From contig NZ_CBDCBD010000003.1 in assembly GCF_965214215.1 (NCBI RefSeq), forward strand, positions 2,046,001-2,110,000: DNA of 64,000 nucleotides, read 5' to 3'. Each line of letters begins with the position of its first letter. Positions within the stretch are counted from its first letter, which is position 1. This DNA is from Poriferisodalis sp965214215 (GTDB lineage: Bacteria > Actinomycetota > Acidimicrobiia > Acidimicrobiales > Poriferisodalaceae). The position numbers were made by a program, and so were the translations under genes. Under the pieces are notes generated by a model. The model worked only from the letters and a program-made list of their open reading frames with translations, did not search any database and was not told where the DNA came from. This document shows, in pieces, positions 8,542 through 16,499 of this stretch.

Positions 8542-8919
8542 CTACACCGACTTCCACAGACGGTGTCCTTCGGTCCACAGCAGGATCGGCAGGGCCGTGT
8601 CGATGAGGTACCACATCGTGAGGTTGTCGCTGCTGTCGACGATGTCGGCAAACCAGTTCGGGACGAATGCAATGGTCACAGCGACGGCGAAGACGAACAT
8701 GGCCCGCGCGTTCTTGTCGTGGGTGCCCGCCGCAGATCTGCGCCGCCATGTCGTGAGCAGCACCACAGCCAGCGCCGCGGCCATGAACCAGTTGAGCACC
8801 GACCAGATGTCGAAATTCTCGGGCTGGTCTGCCCGAAAAAACGGATAGGTGAACAGCGTGGCCACCACCGCGGCCGCGACGAGCTTCACGTAGACCGCTG
8901 CGGGTTTGATAAGAGTCAT
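8542..8919 (-). CDS. Small four-helix membrane protein, unknown function
   Basis: 125-residue hydrophobic protein with three clear membrane segments (about residues 11-28, 40-57 and 73-93) and a weaker one at 100-118. The start ATG 8919 has AAAGGAG about ten bases upstream, one of the few canonical ribosome-binding sites in this part of the window. It lies convergent with thiP and downstream of the acetoacetyl-CoA synthetase gene on the same strand, 55 nt away. No family recognised. Confidence 0.65.
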   Translation of the reverse strand: MTLIKPAAVYVKLVAAAVVATLFTYPFFRADQPENFDIWSVLNWFMAAALAVVLLTTWRRRSAAGTHDKNARAMFVFAVAVTIAFVPNWFADIVDSSDNLTMWYLIDTALPILLWTEGHRLWKSV

Positions 8920-8973
8920 GAATCAGCGCTCCTTTGTCAGCGCGCTCGGCTCGGTGACCAATGGTGCATGCTC

Positions 8974-11061
8974 CTATGTGCCCAGTGCGGGATGGTCTGC
9001 GAAATGCGCAAGAGCAGCTGGGTCGTCGATGGCCTCGACGTTGGCCACCGGTCGGCCCTCGACGACGTCTCGAATCGCCAGTTCCACGAGCTTGCCTGAA
9101 CGGGTACGGGGGATCGCGGGCACCTGGGCGATCACGGCGGGCACATGGCGTGGCGAGGCGCCGGCGCGGATCTGCGAGCGGATCCCGGCGGTGAGCGTGT
9201 CGTTGAGCGTGAGACCCTCGCGGAGCTTCACGAACAGCACCACCCGGGTGTCCGCGCTGGCAGCCGATCCGCCGCCCGCAGGCACTCGCTGGCCGATGAC
9301 CACGCTCTCGAGCACCTCGTCGACCTGATCGACCTGCCGGTAGATCTCAGCGGTGCCGATGCGCACTCCACCGGGATTCAAAGTCGCGTCGGAGCGCCCG
9401 CTGATGATGATCCCGCCGCTCGGCGTCCACTCGGCGAAATCGCCGTGATGCCACACGCCATCGAAGCGCTCGAAGTAAGCAGACCGGTAGCGAGCGTCGT
9501 CAGGATCGTCCCAGAATCGCAGCGGCATTGACACGAACGCATTGCGGCACACCAGCTCGCCTTGGGAACCGGCAACAAGCCCCGCGCCGTCGGCATTGGC
9601 CACGTCGACGTCGAGGCCGAGCGCAGGCACTTGGATCTCGCCGCGGCGGACCGGACCCGTCGGGTCGCCGATCACGAAGCCGCCGCAGATGTCGGTGCCG
9701 CCGGAGAACGAAGCCAAGTGGACGTCGGCCTTCACCTGGGAGTACACCCAGTCGAACCCCTCCGGTGCGAGCGGCGAGCCGGTCACCGAAATGGTGCGCA
9801 CGGTGTCAAGGGAATGAGTCTTCGAGGGCCGCAGGCCGGCCTTCATGGCGCCTTCGATGAACTTGGCGCTGACGCCGAAGAGCGTGACACCGCAGCGGTC
9901 GGCCACGTCGAACAGCCGCGCCGGACTGGGATGAAACGGCGACCCGTCGTAGAGCACCAGCGATGCGCCGCTGGCCAGCCCGGCGACGAGCCAGTTCCAC
10001 ATCATCCAGCCAGTCGTGGTGAAGTACATGACACGATCGCCCGGGCGGACGTCGAAGTGCAGCCGCTGCTCGCTCCACAGCTTGAGCAGCGCGCCGCCGG
10101 CCCGGTGCACGATGCACTTCGGCTTCCCGGTGGTGCCCGACGAGTACAAGATGTACACGGGCTGGTCGAAGTCGAGCCGTTCGAAGGTGAGATCGTCGCC
10201 GGTCGCGGCGCGGTGAGGTGCCAGCCACTCAGCCCACGATGTCGACGACTCAGGCACATCGCCGGATGACTCGGCCGCGCAGGCGTCATCGCTGCGGTCG
10301 TAGGGAGCGATGACGAGGCGTCGCAGCGATGCACCCGAGCTCGTCAGGCTGGAGGCCACCTCGACGGCTCTTGCGGCGGTGCGATGGCGGGTGCCGTTGT
10401 AGTAGTAACCGTCGACGGCGACCATCACGGTGGGGGAGATCTGGCCGAACCGGTCGAGCACGCCGTCGATGCCGAAATCCGGGCTGACAGACGAGTACAC
10501 AGCGCCCAGCGACGCCGTAGCCAGGAACACGATGAGCGCCTCGGGGCTGTTGGGGAGCATGGTGGCGACCCGGTCGCCTACGCCGATCCCGTCAGCCGCC
10601 AGCGCCCGCTGGCACGCCGCCACCTCGGCCCGCAGCTCGCCGTGCGTCATGGTCAGCTTGGTCTCGTCCTCGCCGATGAAGGTCAGGGCGGTGTGAGCGG
10701 GTGGCGGGCCGCCCGCAGATGCCGGCCGCAAGTAGTGCTCGGCGATGTTCAGCCTCGAGCCGGCGAAGAACTCCAGACCAGGCCCTGGCGGGCCACTGCT
10801 TCCCCCGCCCGATCCCTCGCCCAGAAATTCGGGGCCGAGCTCGCCGATGCCGTCGCAGAACTCCCACACGGCGCGCCAGAACGCCCCGGGATTGCGCACC
10901 GACCATGCGTGCAGGTCCGCGTAGGAGCGGCGGCTGAGCCCCATACCGACCTGTTCGGCGAACTGCCAGAGTTGGGTCGCGGCGCATCGCAGGGCGTCGG
11001 GCCGCCACAGCACGCCTGCGTCGGCGACTGCGGATTTCTCGCTGTCTGGAGAGCTGCTCAT
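8974..11061 (-). CDS. aacS: Acetoacetate--CoA ligase
   Basis: 695-residue ANL-superfamily adenylate-forming enzyme that activates acetoacetate with ATP and CoA. The N-terminal segment with the LHAWSV and FWRAVWEF motifs, AMP-binding motif YSSGTTGKPK, the long insert SVSPDFGIDGVLDRFGQI, SFSGGTDICGGF and the C-terminal catalytic region RTRSGKLVELAIRDVVEGR are the pattern of acetoacetyl-CoA synthetases rather than acetyl-CoA synthetases. ATG 11061 is chosen because TAGCTT sits 7 nt upstream; a TTG three codons earlier is possible. Function likely in ketone-body or polyhydroxyalkanoate-type metabolism. Confidence 0.9.
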   Translation of the reverse strand: MSSSPDSEKSAVADAGVLWRPDALRCAATQLWQFAEQVGMGLSRRSYADLHAWSVRNPGAFWRAVWEFCDGIGELGPEFLGEGSGGGSSGPPGPGLEFFAGSRLNIAEHYLRPASAGGPPPAHTALTFIGEDETKLTMTHGELRAEVAACQRALAADGIGVGDRVATMLPNSPEALIVFLATASLGAVYSSVSPDFGIDGVLDRFGQISPTVMVAVDGYYYNGTRHRTAARAVEVASSLTSSGASLRRLVIAPYDRSDDACAAESSGDVPESSTSWAEWLAPHRAATGDDLTFERLDFDQPVYILYSSGTTGKPKCIVHRAGGALLKLWSEQRLHFDVRPGDRVMYFTTTGWMMWNWLVAGLASGASLVLYDGSPFHPSPARLFDVADRCGVTLFGVSAKFIEGAMKAGLRPSKTHSLDTVRTISVTGSPLAPEGFDWVYSQVKADVHLASFSGGTDICGGFVIGDPTGPVRRGEIQVPALGLDVDVANADGAGLVAGSQGELVCRNAFVSMPLRFWDDPDDARYRSAYFERFDGVWHHGDFAEWTPSGGIIISGRSDATLNPGGVRIGTAEIYRQVDQVDEVLESVVIGQRVPAGGGSAASADTRVVLFVKLREGLTLNDTLTAGIRSQIRAGASPRHVPAVIAQVPAIPRTRSGKLVELAIRDVVEGRPVANVEAIDDPAALAHFADHPALGT

Positions 11062-11068
11062 CGAGCGC

Positions 11069-11074
11069 AAGCTA
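11069..11074 (-). promoter_or_regulatory. -10 element of aacS (leaderless)
   Basis: TAGCTT on the minus strand, 7 nt before ATG 11061. It decides the start among three candidate codons. Confidence 0.55.
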
Positions 11075-11145
11075 GCCAGCAGATGTCACACGTTCGATTC
11101 CAACGGCCAACAGGGAATCCACAGAATCGCCTGCAGGGGCGCGGG

Positions 11146-11151
11146 TAGGGT
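11146..11151 (+). promoter_or_regulatory. -10 element of the DinB-like gene (leaderless)
   Basis: TAGGGT, 8 nt before ATG 11160. Confidence 0.55.
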
Positions 11152-11159
11152 CCGCACCC

Positions 11160-11939
11160 ATGGACGAGATCTGCGACGACCTTCAGGCAGAAACCGACGC
11201 CCTCGGCGATGTGGTCAGCGACCTCAGCGAGGAGCAATGGCGCCTGCCCACGCCTGCGGAGGGCTGGGACAGCCGCGAGACGATGGTGCATCTGGGCATG
11301 ACCGACTGGGTGGCGACGCTGGCTGTCGTCGATCCCGAACGTTTCGGCGGGTTCACGGCGGCGGCTGAACGGGGCGAGATGGACCTGCACACCGCAGCGG
11401 GCTTCGACTTCGCCTCCATGTCGGGCGCCGAGATCTGGGACTGGATGTGCGCCGAGCGCTCCAAAATGCTCGAAGCGGTGCGCCCGCTTGACCGCAAAGA
11501 CCGGATTCCGTGGTTTGGCCCGTCGATGGGCGCTCTGTCGTTCGTGACTGCCCGGCTCATGGAGACGTGGTCGCACGGCCATGACGTGGCCGACACCCAC
11601 GGCCGGGAATTGCCCCGCACCGATCGGTTGCGTCATGTCGCCCACATCGGTGTGGGCACTCGTGGCTGGAGCTATGCGAACCGGGGCCTCGAGGCGCCAG
11701 ACGGCCCGGTGCGGGTGGAATTGGATGCCCCGAGCGGGGCCGTTTGGACATGGGGGCCCGACGACGCGGCCGACAAGGTGAGCGGCGACGTCTATGAGTT
11801 CTGCTTGGCAGTAACCCAGCGGCGTTTCCACACCGAGACGGGCCTGTCGGTCACCGGGCCGCTGGCGACGGAGTGGATGGACATCGCCCAAGCCTTCGCC
11901 GGCCCGCCCACCGACGCCGAGGGCCGCCGCACAGAGTGA
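11160..11939 (+). CDS. TIGR03084-type, DinB/mycothiol-dependent maleylpyruvate isomerase-like protein
   Basis: 259-residue protein with an N-terminal DinB-like four-helix bundle. The opening EICDDLQAETDAL, the segment TPAEGWDSRETMVHLGMTDW (His in the metal-site position) and METWSHGHDVADT (His and Asp) fit the actinobacterial metal-binding subfamily related to mycothiol-dependent maleylpyruvate isomerase. Mycothiol synthesis is supported here by mshC at 30648. The exact reaction is unknown. It overlaps coaE by 4 nt (GTGA), so the two are probably co-transcribed. Confidence 0.75.
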   Translation: MDEICDDLQAETDALGDVVSDLSEEQWRLPTPAEGWDSRETMVHLGMTDWVATLAVVDPERFGGFTAAAERGEMDLHTAAGFDFASMSGAEIWDWMCAERSKMLEAVRPLDRKDRIPWFGPSMGALSFVTARLMETWSHGHDVADTHGRELPRTDRLRHVAHIGVGTRGWSYANRGLEAPDGPVRVELDAPSGAVWTWGPDDAADKVSGDVYEFCLAVTQRRFHTETGLSVTGPLATEWMDIAQAFAGPPTDAEGRRTE

Positions 11940-12571
11940 TCGGGGTGCTGATTGTCGGACTGACGGGCGGCATCGGCGCCGGCAAGAGCACGGTCGCGCA
12001 GCTGCTCGCCTCACATGGCGCAGCGGTCGTGGACGTCGACGCGCTCGGGCGCGAGATCATCGCACCCGCAGGCGCAGCGGTCGGCTCGGTGCTCGAACGA
12101 TTCGGAGACGACCTTGCCGGACCCGATGGCGGCATCGACCGTGCTGCGCTCGCGGCGATCGTGTTCAACGACCCTGACGAGCTCGCTGCGCTCAACGCGA
12201 TCAGCCATCCGGCGATCAACGAGCTCCTCGACGAACGCGTCGGCGCCATCGCAGACACCGGTGCCACCGATGTCGTGGTGCTGGACATGGCGGTCCTAGT
12301 GGAAAGCACGCTCGGCCGCGACACCGCGTTCCCCTATGAAGTGGTGGTGACGGTGGAGGCGCCGCCCGATGTGCGCATGGAGCGGCTGATCCAGCGGGGC
12401 ATGTCAACCGACGACGCCAAGGCCCGCCTGGGGTCGCAGGCCACCGACGAACAGCGCAGGGACGTGGCCAACTTCGTCATTCACAACGGCGGTGGCACCG
12501 ACGAGCTTGCCGGTGCGACGGCTCAGCTCTGGGATGCCCTGCGCCGGCTCGCTGACGAGCGCGCCGCATGA
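11936..12571 (+). CDS. coaE: Dephospho-CoA kinase
   Basis: 211-residue P-loop kinase catalysing the last step of CoA synthesis. The P-loop is GLTGGIGAGKST near the N-terminus, followed by the typical VVDVDALGREI (Asp base). NAISHPAINELL and the lid region QRGMSTDDAKARLGSQ are also conserved. GTG 11936 overlaps the preceding stop as GTGA; GTG 11945 is an alternative that removes three residues. It overlaps the following thioesterase gene by 4 nt. The grouping of a DinB-like protein, CoaE and a thioesterase suggests an operon. Confidence 0.93.
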   Translation: MIGVLIVGLTGGIGAGKSTVAQLLASHGAAVVDVDALGREIIAPAGAAVGSVLERFGDDLAGPDGGIDRAALAAIVFNDPDELAALNAISHPAINELLDERVGAIADTGATDVVVLDMAVLVESTLGRDTAFPYEVVVTVEAPPDVRMERLIQRGMSTDDAKARLGSQATDEQRRDVANFVIHNGGGTDELAGATAQLWDALRRLADERAA

Positions 12572-13425
12572 ACGCCGAATCGGCGCCTCCGGTTCGCTAC
12601 CCGCCGCAGGATCACATCCTGCGGCACCTGCGCCTCAGCCATCAGATGACGGGCGACGGCACGCTGACGGCCACCATGCCCATCCTCGACGATCTTGCCG
12701 ACAGGCCGCTGGCCGAGGGCGGCTGGCTGCGTCTCGGCGCCCTCGCCACGCTGGTGGATTCGGTGGCGGGGCATCACGCCGTCCTGCAGGTAACGCCCGA
12801 CTGGTCGGCCACGCTGCACCTGTCGACGGTGCTGGCCGCACGGGCTGAGGGCTCGCTGGCGATCGCCCGTTGCTCGCCGCTGCGGGTCGGCCGGAACCAG
12901 GTTGTCACCGAGACGTCGGTGACCGACGAAGCCGGAACCGAGATCGCTCGCTCCACGTGTACCTATGCCCGGCTGCCCCGCCGCGACGACACCCCGGTGG
13001 TGGATTCCACGGCTCGGGAGAACACCGTCGACTACCGCGAGGACCACGAGCTGAATCCTCGACCGCCGCTGGACGACTACTTGCGGATCACCCCGGTGCC
13101 CGGCGAGGCCCGCATCGAGCTGCCGATGCACAACCGCATCCGCAATTCGTTCGGCTCGCTGCAGGGCGGGGCGTCGATCGTGGTCGCCGAGGTCATGAGC
13201 ACGCACCTGGCGCAGATGAACGACAGCAGCGAGCGCCCGGCGCGCTGCGTGTTCGCCGACATGCACTACCTGGCGCCTGGCCGCGGTGGACCATTCCGGG
13301 TCGAGGGCGAGGTGCTGGCAAGCACCGGCCACCTCGTGACAACCCGAACACGCATCTTCGAGACCGCCGGCGAAACCGACCGGCTGCTGCAAACCGCAAC
13401 CGCCACAGCGGCCTATCTGGACTGA
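12568..13425 (+). CDS. Double-hotdog thioesterase-like protein
   Basis: 285-residue protein with two hotdog-fold domains in tandem (about residues 35-140 and 185-283). The first contains GWLRLGALATLVDSVAGHHA; the second has NSFGSLQGGASIVVAEVMS, the helix-containing motif of PaaI/4HBT thioesterases, and DMHYLAPGRGGPFRVEG. Fused double-hotdog proteins hydrolyse acyl-CoA substrates. The start ATG overlaps the coaE stop (ATGA). The acyl substrate is not determinable. Confidence 0.8.
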   Translation: MNAESAPPVRYPPQDHILRHLRLSHQMTGDGTLTATMPILDDLADRPLAEGGWLRLGALATLVDSVAGHHAVLQVTPDWSATLHLSTVLAARAEGSLAIARCSPLRVGRNQVVTETSVTDEAGTEIARSTCTYARLPRRDDTPVVDSTARENTVDYREDHELNPRPPLDDYLRITPVPGEARIELPMHNRIRNSFGSLQGGASIVVAEVMSTHLAQMNDSSERPARCVFADMHYLAPGRGGPFRVEGEVLASTGHLVTTRTRIFETAGETDRLLQTATATAAYLD

Positions 13426-13577
13426 GAGGCGGAGCACCGGACTCGACCGGTCGGTGCGCGCCAGCAGCCAGGACACCAAGCCGACAGATGACGAACAAAG
13501 CACCAAGCTCGTCAAACCGAAACTCACCCCCAGGCCCGACCACTGACCCCGACATCATGACTGTCACACCGGCCCTC

Positions 13578-13583
13578 TACCGT
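13578..13583 (+). promoter_or_regulatory. -10 element of the HAD hydrolase gene (leaderless)
   Basis: TACCGT, 7 nt before ATG 13591. Confidence 0.55.
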
Positions 13584-13590
13584 GCAGGCC

Positions 13591-14508
13591 ATGACCACGC
13601 CGTCCCACAGCGTCTCATCACGCCGACGAACTGGCCTGCCGCGGCTGGCCGCTTTCGACATCGATGGCACGCTCATCACTCGACGTGGTGCTCTTGCGGA
13701 TCGGACCGCGACTGCGCTTGGAGCACTTGCTGAAGCCGGTGTCATCACAGCGCTGGCAACCGGTCGGCCGTGGCCTCAGACTGAGTCTGTTCTGCGACGT
13801 GCACCAACTTTGTCGTACGCGGTATGCCTCAACGGCGCTGTAGTGATGGACGCTGCGGCAGGCGAGCGGATCGCCGACCGGTCCATGACGCATTTCGAGG
13901 CCATCGAAGCCGCCGAGATCGCGCGAAAGCTCCTGCCTGATGTGAGTCTGGGGCTTGACATGGCCGACGGCCGTCACTTTTGGGAGCACCGGTTCGCCCC
14001 ACAGATGCCGGCCGATCTCATCGCGGATCTCAGCGTCGCGCGGGTCGCAGATGCTGTTGGGGCGGTGGACGGTCCGGTGCTGACGTGGCTCGTGCACGTC
14101 CCCGATGTGGACACCCTCGCAATCGTGAACGAGCTCGAGCCGTACATGCCGCTGGGGACCGAGATCCGACCCTCCGGACTGGACATGGCAGAAATCGCGG
14201 CCGCGGGCGTCAGCAAGTCAGCCGGTCTGAAGATCGTTTGCCAGCGGTACGGCATCAATGCTTCAGACGTTGTGGTGTTCGGCGACGGCCTCAACGACGT
14301 CGACATGCTCCGGTGGGCCGGTCACGGGGTTGCCATGTCGAACGCCGCGGACATGGTCCGCGACGCAGCGGATGCTGTCGCGCCGAGCAACGACGATGAC
14401 GGCGTGGCTGTTGTCGTGGAGGCGATGCTGGCGGGGAGACGCTGGCCTCCGGCGACTCGCAGCAGTACGTTCGCTGCCGTTTCGCCAGATGGAGGGTCCG
14501 ATGGCTGA
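13591..14508 (+). CDS. HAD-superfamily hydrolase, Cof/IIB subfamily
   Basis: 305-residue phosphatase-type protein. Motif I is AFDIDGTLI (nucleophile and acid/base Asp), motif II is ALATGRPW, and the C-terminal motifs are SKSAGLKIVCQRYGI (Lys) and VVFGDGLNDVDMLRWAGHGVAM. A IIB-type cap lies between. Such enzymes dephosphorylate sugar phosphates, nucleotides or cofactors; the substrate is unknown. ATG 13591 is set by the -10 spacing. The 3' end overlaps the next gene by 8 nt. Confidence 0.85.
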   Translation: MTTPSHSVSSRRRTGLPRLAAFDIDGTLITRRGALADRTATALGALAEAGVITALATGRPWPQTESVLRRAPTLSYAVCLNGAVVMDAAAGERIADRSMTHFEAIEAAEIARKLLPDVSLGLDMADGRHFWEHRFAPQMPADLIADLSVARVADAVGAVDGPVLTWLVHVPDVDTLAIVNELEPYMPLGTEIRPSGLDMAEIAAAGVSKSAGLKIVCQRYGINASDVVVFGDGLNDVDMLRWAGHGVAMSNAADMVRDAADAVAPSNDDDGVAVVVEAMLAGRRWPPATRSSTFAAVSPDGGSDG

Positions 14509-15067
14509 GGGGCACAGCGCCACGTCGACCAGCAGTTCGGCACCGAGTGGCGATGCCGACGGTGCCGACTCTGGCGGTGACGGTTCAACCGACAGCGGAT
14601 CACGGCGACCGTCGATATGGGAGCGGATGCGTCGCGGCATGGCCGACCACAACGCCACAGCACCCAGTGGGCCCATGGGTATTCCCGATGCGCCCGAGTC
14701 CTCCCCCGATGATCCCGACGCGATCGGCGATGACTCCGCGGACGGGGACGACGGCCCGACCACCGAGCTGGTGTTCGAGCGCATCCATCACTACCGAGAC
14801 ACCATTCGCAGTTATCAAGTGCTCATCGAGGGTCAGCGCGTCGGACTGATCCGCGACGGCAATACCGAGAGCTTCGTGCTGCGGCCCGGCAGCTACACGC
14901 TGAGGTTGCAGCTCTTGTGGATCTTCAGCCCCAAGATTGTCGTGGAGCTGCCGGCGGGAGGGCAGACGCGGATGGTCTGCGGCCCCAACGGCGGGATCCT
15001 GCACGCATGGCGCCTGTTCTTCGCCCCGACTACGGCGATCTTCCTGCGCTTCGCAGACGAAGCGTGA
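14501..15067 (+). CDS. Hypothetical protein with acidic disordered N-terminal half
   Basis: 188 residues. Residues 1-88 are rich in Ser, Asp, Gly and Pro and are probably disordered. The C-terminal part (about 92-188) is a compact domain with alternating hydrophobics, including YQVLIEGQRVGLIRDGNTES and FVLRPGSYTLRLQL, resembling a small beta-sandwich of the PEGA/surface type; this is only a resemblance. ATG 14501 has GGAGGG close upstream and overlaps the HAD gene, suggesting translational coupling. No named family. Confidence 0.6.
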   Translation: MAEGHSATSTSSSAPSGDADGADSGGDGSTDSGSRRPSIWERMRRGMADHNATAPSGPMGIPDAPESSPDDPDAIGDDSADGDDGPTTELVFERIHHYRDTIRSYQVLIEGQRVGLIRDGNTESFVLRPGSYTLRLQLLWIFSPKIVVELPAGGQTRMVCGPNGGILHAWRLFFAPTTAIFLRFADEA

Positions 15068-15120
15068 CACAGCCTCCGCTTTGCGGAGGAAGCGTGATAC
15101 AGCTTGAGGTTTGCGAACAA
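15047..15120 (+). terminator. 30-bp tandem repeat forming hairpins over a stop codon
   Basis: Unit 1 (15047-15076) and unit 2 (15077-15106) match at 24 of 30 positions, and a partial third copy follows. Unit 1 begins with CGCTTCG-CAGA-CGAAGCG, a perfect 7-bp stem immediately before the TGA at 15065; unit 2 keeps a 5-bp version. Position and structure suggest a transcription terminator without a U-tract. Confidence 0.5.
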
Positions 15121-15141
15121 ATTCTGAGCAGGGGTCGCCGG

Positions 15142-15147
15142 TAGGGT
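15142..15147 (+). promoter_or_regulatory. -10 element of the acyl-CoA dehydrogenase gene (leaderless)
   Basis: TAGGGT, 8 nt before ATG 15156. It rules out an in-frame start 15 codons upstream. Confidence 0.55.
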
Positions 15148-15155
15148 TCGGCGCC

Positions 15156-16433
15156 ATGAGCGTGTGGCAGGCATCGGCCAGCGCGACCTCGGCTGATCAG
15201 CTCAGGTCCGAGCTTGACGCGTGGCTCGCGGACAACTGGGATCCCAGCATGAGCGTGCGGGAATGGTGGGGCCGCCTCGCTGCAGCGCGACTGTCCAATC
15301 CGACGCTGGCTGAGCCGTTCGGTCGGGGCTGGGGGCGCGGCGAGACGCGCGTGCTGGTCGAAGCCATCCGCGCTGCGGGCGCGATCGGCTCACCGGCGGG
15401 TCTGGGCATGCTGCTGGCGGCGCCGACGATCCTCGAGCACGGCACACCCGACCAGATCGAGCGCTTCGTGCCCGCCATTCTGAACGGCACCGACGCTTGG
15501 TGCCAGCTGTTTTCCGAGCCTGGCGCCGGAAGCGACCTCGCTGGCCTGCAGACCAAGGCCGTCCGTGACGGGGACGAGTGGATCGTCACCGGTCAGAAGG
15601 TGTGGACGTCGGAAGGCTCCCACGCAGATCTGGGCATGCTCGTCGCCCGCACCGATCCCGAATCGCCTAAGCACCGCGGCCTCACCTGGTTCGCCTTCGA
15701 CATGGCCCAAGACGGCGTCGAAGTCCGCCCGTTGCGTGAGATGACCGGCCGGTCGCTGTTCAACGAGGTGTTCATCGACGGCGCCCGGGTGCCCCACGCA
15801 AACGTCATCGGCGAGCTGAACGACGGCTGGCGCGTCACCAATACGACGCTGGTCGTCGAGCGAGCAGGCATCGGAGGCAGCCACGGCCTTGCTTACGCAG
15901 CCGCACATCCTGGGTCAATCGCAGGACACCTGGACGAGCCAGCGGGTTCATTCCGCGGCAAACGGCTCGCGCTGGCGGCAGGGGGGGTGGGCCCAGGCAC
16001 GTTCAACCAGCTCAGCGAAGAAGCCCGCACCCGCGGCCGTGGCGGTGACCCGGTCGTCCGCCAGGAGCTCGCAGCGCTGCATACCGATCTCGAGGTGATG
16101 CGGCTGTCGGCAATGCGCGGTCGGCAAAAGTCTCAGCGCACCGGTGGCGAAGGCAACCTGGCGAAGCTGCGCATGACCGCGGCGCTGCGCCGGGCCCGGT
16201 CGCTGGCGGGCACCATCCTCGGTGCCGACATGACCCTGTGGGGCGCCGAAGCGGCCACCGACGGAGTGCTGCAGGAGATGACGGTCTTCTCGCCGGCGCC
16301 GTCGATCTACGGCGGCACCGACGAGATCCAGCGGAACATCCTGGGCGAGCGGGTGCTGGGGCTCCCCAGGGAACCCGGCCCCGATCCGGCCACGCCTTTC
16401 CGGGAGCTTCCCCAGAACGCCACATCTTGGTAG
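15156..16433 (+). CDS. Acyl-CoA dehydrogenase family protein
   Basis: 425-residue FAD-dependent flavoprotein. The middle domain has WCQLFSEPGAGSDLAGLQTKA and GDEWIVTGQKVWTSEG; the C-terminal helical domain ends with SIYGGTDEIQRNILGERVLGLP. At the position where medium-chain enzymes carry the catalytic glutamate (YEGT), this protein has Gly (YGGT), as in many actinobacterial FadE-like enzymes whose base lies elsewhere. The N-terminus EWWGRLAAARLSNPTLAEPFGRGW matches the FadE-type subgroup. Substrate unknown; it could be steroid, branched or fatty acyl-CoA. A single gene. Confidence 0.87.
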   Translation: MSVWQASASATSADQLRSELDAWLADNWDPSMSVREWWGRLAAARLSNPTLAEPFGRGWGRGETRVLVEAIRAAGAIGSPAGLGMLLAAPTILEHGTPDQIERFVPAILNGTDAWCQLFSEPGAGSDLAGLQTKAVRDGDEWIVTGQKVWTSEGSHADLGMLVARTDPESPKHRGLTWFAFDMAQDGVEVRPLREMTGRSLFNEVFIDGARVPHANVIGELNDGWRVTNTTLVVERAGIGGSHGLAYAAAHPGSIAGHLDEPAGSFRGKRLALAAGGVGPGTFNQLSEEARTRGRGGDPVVRQELAALHTDLEVMRLSAMRGRQKSQRTGGEGNLAKLRMTAALRRARSLAGTILGADMTLWGAEAATDGVLQEMTVFSPAPSIYGGTDEIQRNILGERVLGLPREPGPDPATPFRELPQNATSW

Positions 16434-16499
16434 TGCGCTGTACCCGGGGCGAATCGATCGGGGAGCGCAGGACCGATACGCAGCACAGAATGTGAGCCG

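Noticed and set aside
13426..13577. Possible small gene between the thioesterase and HAD genes
   Set aside because: No frame with a credible start and composition; treated as intergenic.
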